Shown here: positions 7,015 through 12,102 of the stretch, one piece after another
Layout of the letters: every line of letters starts with the position of its first letter
How positions within the stretch are numbered: position 1 is the stretch's first letter
Translations under genes and position numbers: made by a program
Assembly (NCBI GenBank): GCA_030740295.1
Contig: JASLXP010000500.1
Location: forward strand, 1 to 12,102
DNA length: 12,102 nucleotides
Source: Planctomycetota bacterium
GTDB lineage: Bacteria > Planctomycetota > PUPC01 > JACPCR01
Direction of reading: 5' to 3'
The notes under the pieces: generated by a model
What the model was told of the DNA's origin: nothing
What the model saw: the letters and a program-made list of their open reading frames with translations, nothing else
Databases searched by the model: none

Positions 7015-7257
7015 CTACTCAGTGGCCACCAACTCATAAACTCTTCCGCGTTGAAGCAGCCAGTCAAGATCCATCTGCTTAGCCCTCTCCTCCACCTCCT
7101 TTAAAAAGTTTACGGTTTCTGATTCGTAGCAGGGCTCGGATGGATCATCAGGTGGAATCACGGCTTCGACCACCACGGAAACAACATAGCTTTCGGTCTG
7201 CACCAGCCTGGAGCGCTTTACTCTCTTGCCAGGAATTCTCATGCTTTTACTCTTCAT
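7015..7257 (-). CDS. Small basic-N-terminus protein, partner of DUF4258-type gene (possible antitoxin)
   Basis: The 80-residue product begins with a basic stretch (KSKSMRIPGKRVKRSR), then a beta-strand 'YVVSVVVEAVIP' (24-35), an acidic linker, and a charged helix about 45-70 ending 'GRVYELVATE'. I do not recognise a named family. It overlaps the end of the upstream gene by 11 bases. Alternatively it begins at the internal ATG at 7242 (Met6), which lies just after the upstream TAA and has a GAAGAG-like sequence before it. Either way translation looks coupled. Second position after a DUF4258-type gene, with a basic region that could contact DNA or RNA, suits an antitoxin, but this is inferred from arrangement only. 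Base composition of this pair is more A/T-rich by eye than its neighbours, suggesting separate acquisition. Confidence 0.68.
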   Translation of the reverse strand: MKSKSMRIPGKRVKRSRLVQTESYVVSVVVEAVIPPDDPSEPCYESETVNFLKEVEERAKQMDLDWLLQRGRVYELVATE

Positions 7258-7534
7258 CGTAGTAGTGGACAGTTACCAGTTTTGCTACGCCGCTCAGTCT
7301 TAGATATGACCAGACTGCCTTAAATTCTGTTCCATCAGGCAGCATCTCATTCACCTCAATGGCTGGGTTAGGCTTTGAGTCTGGCTTCTCTAAAATCAAG
7401 TCGGCTCCTTCGAGGCCTGCAACGGCCTGCCAATCCATAATACCACGTTCTTCGAGACGTTCAGCAGCGTGTTGGCCAATCACATACCGTTCATCATTTA
7501 CCAGTGCAACGATGGTCTCATACAGATTTATCAA
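7247..7534 (-). CDS. DUF4258-type small protein (RelE-like toxin candidate)
   Basis: The 95-residue protein carries the DUF4258 signature: 'YVIGQHAAERLEERGI' (17-32) with His22, Arg26 and Arg30, followed by 'MDWQAVAGL'. It ends in paired beta-strands 'FKAVWSYLRLSG' and 'AKLVTVHYYD'. DUF4258 belongs to the RelE/ParE-like structural neighbourhood, where members can be ribosome-associated RNases of toxin-antitoxin pairs; activity here is not proven. The start is a TTG at 7534, since an in-frame TGA lies nine bases before it and no ATG is available. A GTG at codon 18 would cut off the domain's first strand. No strong ribosome-binding site is seen. The gene overlaps its partner by 11 bases and sits in the 640-base space between the sulfatase and the M81 gene. 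Confidence 0.75.
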   Translation of the reverse strand: MINLYETIVALVNDERYVIGQHAAERLEERGIMDWQAVAGLEGADLILEKPDSKPNPAIEVNEMLPDGTEFKAVWSYLRLSGVAKLVTVHYYDEE

Positions 7535-7588
7535 CTTAGTAAATCACGCACTTGTTCGGATTTAGACCACAGACCGATTTACAAACCT

Positions 7589-8941
7589 TCATCTGATTAA
7601 GAGCCCGGCTTTAGAGCTCCCGCCCTTCCACAGGTCATACTGCGGGTCAGCATATTGGTCAAAAAACTCTGTCAGCCTCCCTCGCATTTCCTGCACGATC
7701 TCAGACCGGCTCTCATCGTCTGCCAGGTTCACCTTTTCGCCGGAGTCGTTGACCATGTCGTAGAGTTCGTCCGGGTCGTCTGAATTCCGCCACGTGTATT
7801 TCCATTCACGTGTCCGGATCATGCGGACACTTTCATACTCGTGGATAACGACTTCATCGAGGCTCACGGATGCACCGCGCAGTGCTGGTCCATAGCTTGT
7901 GCCGGGCAAAGCCGATTCGGCCGCAATCTCTTCACCGAGCTCGAGGTAATCCATGACAGAGGGGAAGAAATCGTAATTGCATGTCATCTGGTCAAATACC
8001 GAACCTGTGGGAATCCCGGCCGGATGCCGAAAGATCAGTGGAATATGGACGGCCTCTTCATACGTGTGGATTGGCCGTGAATGGTCGCCCATGCCCCACA
8101 TACCGTGATGGCCCCCGCAAAGGCCCTGGTCCGCGGTGAAGATGACGAGGGTGTCCTCGGCGTGCCCAAGCTCATCGAGCTTGGCGAGGATCTCGCCCAC
8201 ACCATCATCCACGCCGCTGACAGCCGCAGCGTAGCCACGGATACTGACCGGATTGTTCATCATCTCGCGGTTGTTGTGCAGCCAGGGATGGATCGGCTCT
8301 CGTGGGAAGCAGGCGAGATCCTTGTCCGAATAGTATTCCGTGTGCCGATTCCAATGTGTTTCGACCATGTGCCCGCCCAGGCCGTAAGGGCCGTTATAGC
8401 CGACGTATAAAAAGAATGGTTCTTCGTGATGACGTTCAAGGAAATCGGTCGCATGCGAAGTAATAGCGTCGGTGTAGTAGCGCTGTTCTTCGTAGACCTC
8501 GCCTTCCCAAATTGCCTCTGAGTTGTAGAACTCGGCCGTGTGGCCTTTGGGCTTGGTGAACCAGTAAGAAAAGCCCTCCTGCGGCCGCATGCTGTCGCCC
8601 AGATGCCACTTTCCGCTCAGCCCACAGGTGTACCCGTTGTCGGAAAGAATGCGCGGCAGGTTTTTGAATTCGCGGATCGTGCAATAGGCGTCCTCCCCCA
8701 TTTGGGAGCAAGGCCGCTCGCCACCGAGATAGCTGTGCACTCCGTGCTGGGAAGGTACGAGCCCGGTCAGGAAAGTGGCACGACTTGGCGAACAGACCGA
8801 GTTCACGCAATAAGCCTTGCTGAATCGCATACCGTCCGAGGCGAGAGCATCAATATGTGGCGTGCGGATATCTTCGTTGCCGTAGCATCCGAGGGTCCAG
8901 GCGCCCTGATTATCGGTGATGATGAAAACGACGTTAAGCAT
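7589..8941 (-). CDS. Type I (Cys-type) sulfatase, cytoplasmic as annotated
   Basis: This 450-residue alkaline-phosphatase-superfamily sulfatase carries the formylglycine site C50-S-P-S-R54 in 'NSVCSPSRATFLTG' and the second signature 'GKWHLG' (110-115). Metal-site positions are Asp10-Asn11 in 'IITDNQG' and Asp271-Gln272 in 'TADQGLCGGHHGMWG'; most relatives have Asp-Asp and Asp-His/Asn there. Around residues 181-188 it reads 'GYNGPYGLG' where many sulfatases have N-A-P-H. It should hydrolyse a sulfate ester of a sugar or small metabolite after activation by a formylglycine-generating or anaerobic maturase, neither encoded here. There is no signal peptide: the fold starts at residue 3, and an in-frame TGA nine bases upstream of the ATG (8951-8953) excludes a longer N-terminus. 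It is divergent from the beta-helix gene, which may act on the same polysaccharide. Confidence 0.94.
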   Translation of the reverse strand: MLNVVFIITDNQGAWTLGCYGNEDIRTPHIDALASDGMRFSKAYCVNSVCSPSRATFLTGLVPSQHGVHSYLGGERPCSQMGEDAYCTIREFKNLPRILSDNGYTCGLSGKWHLGDSMRPQEGFSYWFTKPKGHTAEFYNSEAIWEGEVYEEQRYYTDAITSHATDFLERHHEEPFFLYVGYNGPYGLGGHMVETHWNRHTEYYSDKDLACFPREPIHPWLHNNREMMNNPVSIRGYAAAVSGVDDGVGEILAKLDELGHAEDTLVIFTADQGLCGGHHGMWGMGDHSRPIHTYEEAVHIPLIFRHPAGIPTGSVFDQMTCNYDFFPSVMDYLELGEEIAAESALPGTSYGPALRGASVSLDEVVIHEYESVRMIRTREWKYTWRNSDDPDELYDMVNDSGEKVNLADDESRSEIVQEMRGRLTEFFDQYADPQYDLWKGGSSKAGLLIR

Positions 8942-8980
8942 GGTTGATGGTCAATGGTTGACGGCGAATGAATGACGAAT
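8940..8980. repeat. Degenerate heptamer array at the sulfatase start
   Basis: From 8941 the plus strand runs in seven-base steps: TGGTTGA, TGGTCAA, TGGTTGA, CGGCGAA, TGAATGA, CGAATGG. The first unit overlaps the complement of the sulfatase start codon, so the whole 5' leader nearest the gene is repeat DNA and contains no Shine-Dalgarno sequence. GTCAA-TGG-TTGAC inside it can fold into a small hairpin. The rest of the 297-bp divergent gap to 9238 holds one other element, the hairpin at 9095-9112. Confidence 0.6.
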
Positions 8981-9082
8981 GGAATGGAGGAAGAGCTGAT
9001 TCATGCTGGAGGCTTGTCTGTAATCGACCGGATTCAGCGGGATAGAAGAACCAGACCGGCAGAATCATGCCGTTCACCTGCG

Positions 9083-9115
9083 CTCCTTTGGAGTGCGGCA
9101 ACTTGTTGCCGCTTT
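9083..9115. repeat. REP-like palindromic element
   Basis: GCGGCAAC (9095-9102), two bases, then GTTGCCGC (9105-9112) form a perfect 8-bp stem. The flanks are 'CTCCTTTGGAGT' on the left and 'TTTC' on the right. I recall near-identical 'TTTGGAGTGCGGC...GCCGCTTT' elements scattered between genes of Verrucomicrobiota, so this is probably a copy of a dispersed repeat family. That recollection was not checked. There is no T-tract, so it is not a typical terminator. Confidence 0.6.
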
Positions 9116-9238
9116 CACTTTCTGAGGATATGAAGCACGCGAATTAATGCCTCGCCTGGCGAACATAGAAGACAGGCTAAGTCTGATCAGCAAACTATCA
9201 AGAGAAACACCAAACGACAAGACTCGGAAATCCATTAC

Positions 9239-10378
9239 ATGACCACAAACAACTCCATCCTCAACGCCAGAAATTTTGCATCCAGGTCGTCCACGACGTC
9301 CGGCATACAAGAAGCGATCGATGCTTTGCCCGAGGCCGGCGGCACGGTCTTTGTTCCTGCTGGCAGATACCTGATCCGACGCAGTGTTGTTTTGCGCTCG
9401 AACGTCACCTTGTGTGGTGAGGGCGCGGCCACAGTCATCGGCCGCCCGAGAGAAAAGATCCTCAAGGTGACGAAGCGTGTCTCAAAGAACAAGACTCACG
9501 CTTTCCTCGAAGATACGAAGGGACTGAGGATCGGCGATGAGATCATGATTTCTGATGACGAGCAGCGTGGTTACTGGGCCCGTCATGGAATCATCCGGGA
9601 AATCAAAAACGACAGAGTGAATCTCGAGCTCCTCGAGTGCGATCCGGAGAAAGTCTATCTGCCGGCGAAAAATGCCATCGCTTCGAATTACTTCCCGGGT
9701 CTCTGGATTCCTCGCGTCGATGGGGTGACGATCAAAGACCTCACCATTGACGGCGGCACCAAGCGGCATCGTGCTCCAAAGGGCAACTTCACCAACGCAG
9801 GTATTCACTGTCGTACTTCATACGACGTCCGCATCCTGAATGTCACGGTCCGCAACTGGCAGGCGGATGGTATCGGCGTTCAGAGCGGCGAGAGCGCCAT
9901 TGTCAGTCATTGCACTGTCGATAATTGTCGCGGTCCCGGGCTGCATCCCGGCACGGGCCTCAAGAACAGCATCTGGTCGAACAACGTCAGCCGAAACAAC
10001 ACGACCGACGGGTTCTTTTTCTGCCTCCGAGTCGTGCAGGCCGTGGTCGAGGGAAACCTTTTCTTCCGAAATCGCGGCCATGGCATGGCCAACCTCACCG
10101 ACCCGGATCGCTACAACATTCTCAAGGCCAACGTATGCGCGGAAAACGGCCAGCACGGCATCGAGGCGGCCCGGGCCATCGGCAACGTGATCCAGGGAAA
10201 CATCCTCAGAAACAATTCACAGGAGAAGCAGGGCAAATATGCCGGCATCTACCTGGAGGAACACAAGGACAACAACGTCACCGGAAATGTGTTTATTGAT
10301 GACCAGGACCGCCCGACCCAGAAGCACAAGATCATCTCGCTGAATCCGTCCGGAGAGAATGTCATACAGGAGGGGTGA
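9239..10378 (+). CDS. Right-handed parallel beta-helix protein (pectate-lyase-like)
   Basis: The 379-residue product opens with the polysaccharide-lyase/GH28-like entry 'NARNFASRSSTTSGIQEAIDALPEAGGTVFVPAGRYLI' region (residues 9-46). It then has a 'LRSNVTLCGEG' first coil (52-62). After an inserted module of about 90 residues (KVTKRVSK... to ...NYFPG), regular beta-helix coils follow: 'VDGVTIKDLTIDGG', 'SYDVRILNVTVRNW', 'ESAIVSHCTVDNC', 'LKNSIWSNNVSRN', 'VQAVVEGNLFFRN', 'RYNILKANVCAEN', 'GNVIQGNILRNN', 'DNNVTGNVFIDD'. Asparagine-rich turns are typical. The fold suits binding, lyase or glycosidase action on polysaccharides; no catalytic set can be assigned. No signal peptide is seen, which is unusual for such proteins. 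The ATG has only a weak GGA sequence ten bases upstream. It is divergent from the sulfatase and its 3' end overlaps a remnant on the other strand by 17 bases. Confidence 0.88.
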   Translation: MTTNNSILNARNFASRSSTTSGIQEAIDALPEAGGTVFVPAGRYLIRRSVVLRSNVTLCGEGAATVIGRPREKILKVTKRVSKNKTHAFLEDTKGLRIGDEIMISDDEQRGYWARHGIIREIKNDRVNLELLECDPEKVYLPAKNAIASNYFPGLWIPRVDGVTIKDLTIDGGTKRHRAPKGNFTNAGIHCRTSYDVRILNVTVRNWQADGIGVQSGESAIVSHCTVDNCRGPGLHPGTGLKNSIWSNNVSRNNTTDGFFFCLRVVQAVVEGNLFFRNRGHGMANLTDPDRYNILKANVCAENGQHGIEAARAIGNVIQGNILRNNSQEKQGKYAGIYLEEHKDNNVTGNVFIDDQDRPTQKHKIISLNPSGENVIQEG

Positions 10379-10577
10379 AGTTTGCCTTGACCTTCACTGC
10401 TTCCCAGAGTTCCTCCATGTCGAAGTGAGCGATCCACTTCAACAGATAATCCCACTTGAGCCTCTCCTCGACAGCGGTGACAAGATAACGCGTTCCGCCG
10501 TGCATCAGACGCTCATGCAGATCGAAGAGAACAGGCCCGATAAGATTCGTTTGTGAAATGGGCTCGCATCCCTCATC
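10362..10577 (-). pseudogene. Start-less coding remnant, C-terminal fragment of an unrecognised protein
   Basis: This frame is open for 71 codons between a TGA at 10580-10578 and a TGA ending at 10362. The product looks like real protein: 'GPVLFDLHERLMHGGTRYL', then 'VTAVEERLKWDYLLKWIAHF' and 'DMEELWEAVKVKANF', with mixed charged/hydrophobic helix patterns and codon use like the neighbours. There is no start before an ATG at 10505, which would leave only 47 residues and has no ribosome-binding site. It begins four bases inside the end of the Gfo/Idh/MocA gene in another frame and ends 17 bases inside the beta-helix gene. The likeliest reading is the tail of a gene whose 5' part was deleted when the Gfo/Idh gene became its neighbour. 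A short functional gene with an unusual start is less likely. I do not recognise the parent family. Confidence 0.5.
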
Positions 10578-11577
10578 TCACCATCACCATTTCGCCGATC
10601 TGAGAGGACTGAAAGATGGCGTCGATAAGGCCCATCGAGGCCCTTAACTGATCCGCTGTCACCAGGGGCGTCGCCTCGCCGCGGCAGGAGGCGATGACGT
10701 TTGTGTAGAGTTCGTCGATTTCCCTGATCGGCTCGAGGGTTTCGATCTCGTCCGATTCGCCGCGTTTCAGTTCTACAGGCTTGTTTACTCCCGCGGAGCT
10801 CAGCGAGCCCTCGGTTCCGATGACGTACCAGTGCGGGGCAGAGAGCGTGGTCATGTTACTGCATTCGAGGTAGGCCGTGGCGCCTCCGCCGAAACGCATC
10901 ATGCATGAGAAGTGGTCGTCCACTTCGTCGCTGAACTTGATCCCCCGCGCATCGGCGAATACCGAATGAAGCGGCTTATCAACGAGGCGCAGAATCTGAT
11001 CGCCGCAGTGCGGCGCATAATCGTAGACCATGCCCCCGCCGTACGCGCGCTGAATCCGCCAGGTAGGATTGAAGCCTTCGATTCCCCACGATGCCCAGCC
11101 TTCGCCATATTGGGACCAAATGCGGCGAACGTGCTGAACCTCACCAATCTTGCCATCGGACACGGCCTTTACGATGGCGCGGTATTCCCCGTCATAGCGG
11201 CGTGACTGATGGCAGTGGATTACTTTTCCGGCCTGTTCGGCCGCATCGAGCATCTGTTCCGCCTCCGCCTTTGTCATGGCGAATGGCTTGTCGACGAAGA
11301 CGTGTTTGCCGGCCTCCAACGCCTGTACGGCGAGCTCGCAATGGGAGCTTGGTGGTGTCGTGACGATGACGAGTACAACAGAATCGTCGGCCAGCATGTC
11401 CCCAAGATTTTCGTAGATGCTGATGCCGGGATTCTCTTCTGCTGCGGCCGCTTGCCGGACGTCGGTACCGTCACATACAGCGACGAGTTTTGCGCCATCT
11501 GTGTTGGCTGCCCAGTTCCGGTGTGCTCCTGCTCCTACTTTGCCATAGCCGACGATTCCGATTCCGAGGTCTGACAT
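10573..11577 (-). CDS. Gfo/Idh/MocA family NAD(P)-dependent oxidoreductase
   Basis: From the ATG at 11577 the protein has 334 residues. The N-terminal Rossmann motif is 'GIGIVGYGKVGAG' (5-17), and 'TTPPSSHCELAVQALEAGKHVFVDKP' (73-98) carries the family's Lys97 in a D-K-P variant of E-K-P. The C-terminal domain has 'GGGMVYDYAPHCGDQ' (180-194) with Asp186 and His190 at the expected catalytic positions, and ends at 'SSQIGEMVMVR'. Such enzymes oxidise, reduce or epimerise sugars and inositols in the cytoplasm; the substrate is not readable. AGGGA at 11585-11589, seven bases upstream, supports this start. An open extension of 58 codons to 11751 runs through low-quality sequence and repeats and is not included. 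The gene's leader contains a hairpin cluster and alternative pairings. It converges on the beta-helix gene. Confidence 0.93.
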   Translation of the reverse strand: MSDLGIGIVGYGKVGAGAHRNWAANTDGAKLVAVCDGTDVRQAAAAEENPGISIYENLGDMLADDSVVLVIVTTPPSSHCELAVQALEAGKHVFVDKPFAMTKAEAEQMLDAAEQAGKVIHCHQSRRYDGEYRAIVKAVSDGKIGEVQHVRRIWSQYGEGWASWGIEGFNPTWRIQRAYGGGMVYDYAPHCGDQILRLVDKPLHSVFADARGIKFSDEVDDHFSCMMRFGGGATAYLECSNMTTLSAPHWYVIGTEGSLSSAGVNKPVELKRGESDEIETLEPIREIDELYTNVIASCRGEATPLVTADQLRASMGLIDAIFQSSQIGEMVMVR

Positions 11578-11711
11578 CTTGTGTTCCCTGGTTGTGTGGA
11601 TCTTGAAAGACGGGCGGAGGAGATAACAGAATGGATGGTGTTTTTCTAACGCCTCAGGCCCGTGACGGAAGGTTGCTGGCAGATTCGTTCGAAGAAGTCG
11701 AAGTCTGCTGC

Positions 11712-11849
11712 GTAGCTGCGGCGTCCCGCCGCCGCTGCTACAAGCTGGCACCAGCCTGTAGGCTCATATTGATTAGCCTGGCTCGCAGGCTGGCAGACTA
11801 TGGCCGCACAGGCTGGCAACAGCCTATGGCTACGAAGCGGAAGCTTCGT
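11712..11849. repeat. Cluster of five consecutive hairpins (REP/BIME-like)
   Basis: Five stems follow each other without a gene. They are GTAGC-T-GCGGCG / CGCCGC-CGCT-GCTAC (11712-11741, bulged); GCTGG-CA-CCAGC (11744-11755); AGCCTG-GCTCG-CAGGCT (11775-11791); AGGCTG-GCAA-CAGCCT (11810-11825); and ACGAAGC-GGAA-GCTTCGT (11832-11849). The last two have GNRA-type tetraloops if transcribed. The words GCTGGCA and CAGCCT recur, as in dispersed palindromic repeat clusters. It lies 135 bases upstream of the Gfo/Idh/MocA start, so on that transcript it would sit in the leader. Confidence 0.7.
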
Positions 11850-11853
11850 CTCT

Positions 11854-11925
11854 GTCAGTCTCGTGTTGCCCCGGGCTTGGTACCCATCTGAAAAAAAAAA
11901 TGACGAGACTGACTTTTTTACCAAG
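11854..11925. promoter_or_regulatory. Two mutually exclusive inverted repeats with A10/T6 tracts (attenuator-like)
   Basis: GTCAGTCTCGT (11854-11864) is a perfect 11-bp complement of ACGAGACTGAC (11903-11913), which is followed by six T. Inside the loop, CTTGGTA (11876-11882) pairs with TACCAAG (11919-11925) beyond the first stem, reinforced by A10 (11891-11900) against the T-run. The two stems interleave, so only one can form at a time, or they form a pseudoknot. A plus-strand terminator is possible for the first stem, but its 38-base loop is long. No plus-strand gene reads into it within the preceding 1.4 kb. Confidence 0.4.
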
Positions 11926-12102
11926 GAATCTGGAAGTCATGTAGCCGTGGGGGCACTGCTGCTGGCTCTGCCAATTTGAAGTTGGTGCCGTACACCTGCT
12001 TCTGACACCGGCCGGGAAAGCTCACGTGAAAAACTCTGTCCTCCCGTTTTACTTTTCATCTGAATTGAGCGATTCCACCGGAGTATGATAAACCGGTTAT
12101 CC
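11926..12102. other. Right-end stretch without a convincing gene
   Basis: These 177 bases hold only a 40-codon minus-strand frame (11937-12059) with no domain or clear ribosome-binding site. No RNA gene, strong promoter or repeat was recognised. Together with the hairpin cluster and the alternative inverted repeats, they make a non-coding interval of 525 bases from 11578 to the window end. Confidence 0.5.

Noticed and set aside
8081..8410. 109-codon plus-strand frame inside the sulfatase gene
   Set aside because: Antisense shadow of a well-supported sulfatase; no domain or initiation signal.
10359..10556. 65-codon plus-strand frame after the beta-helix gene
   Set aside because: It opposes the minus-strand fragment, whose helix pattern and codon use are much more protein-like.
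11578..11751. 58-codon upstream extension of the Gfo/Idh/MocA gene
   Set aside because: The Rossmann motif starts right after the ATG at 11577, which has a good ribosome-binding site; the extension runs into hairpin repeats.
11937..12059. 40-codon minus-strand frame at the right end
   Set aside because: No recognisable protein features, weak initiation context, length expected by chance.

Overview
The window looks like the chromosome of an environmental, heterotrophic, moderately GC-rich Gram-negative bacterium, most likely of the PVC group (Verrucomicrobiota/Lentisphaerota/Planctomycetota-like). This is inferred from gene content: a secreted PQQ-type beta-propeller starting 'DWPQYRGPAGNG', a Cys-type sulfatase, an M81 (MlrC-like) metallopeptidase, a Gfo/Idh/MocA oxidoreductase, a right-handed beta-helix protein, and many short palindromic or tandem intergenic repeats. 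No rRNA, tRNA, CRISPR array, transposase or phage gene was seen, so the placement is tentative.

Layout. Left end: the 3' part of a probably secreted beta-sandwich/discoidin-like protein (1-1052, +) faces an extended SDR sugar-nucleotide-epimerase-like gene (1146-2138, -). A 264-bp divergent gap separates that gene from the exported PQQ-like beta-propeller (2403-3668, +). From 8941 down to 3754 every gene is on the minus strand: sulfatase, a DUF4258-type small protein with an overlapping partner (toxin-antitoxin-like), the M81 peptidase, and a two-gene unit made of a STAS-domain protein and a transglutaminase-like cysteine enzyme. The M81-STAS gap (5130-5488) is filled with octamer palindromes, tandem heptamers and their inverted copy. 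A second divergent gap (8942-9238) carries a heptamer array touching the sulfatase start codon and a REP-like hairpin. It separates the sulfatase from the beta-helix gene (9239-10378, +). The beta-helix gene converges on a start-less coding remnant (10362-10577, -) and the Gfo/Idh/MocA gene (10573-11577, -). The last 525 bases hold no convincing gene but contain a dense run of hairpins followed by two mutually exclusive inverted repeats.

Function. The sulfatase, beta-helix, Gfo/Idh/MocA and SDR proteins fit breakdown and remodelling of (sulfated) sugars. The beta-propeller and the discoidin-like protein would act outside the cytoplasm. The M81 enzyme is a hydrolase of unknown substrate. The STAS plus transglutaminase-like pair is the most unusual gene combination: a small partner-switch-type regulator directly upstream of a cytoplasmic Cys-His-Asp enzyme. 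No known defence system, secretion system or biosynthetic cluster was recognised.
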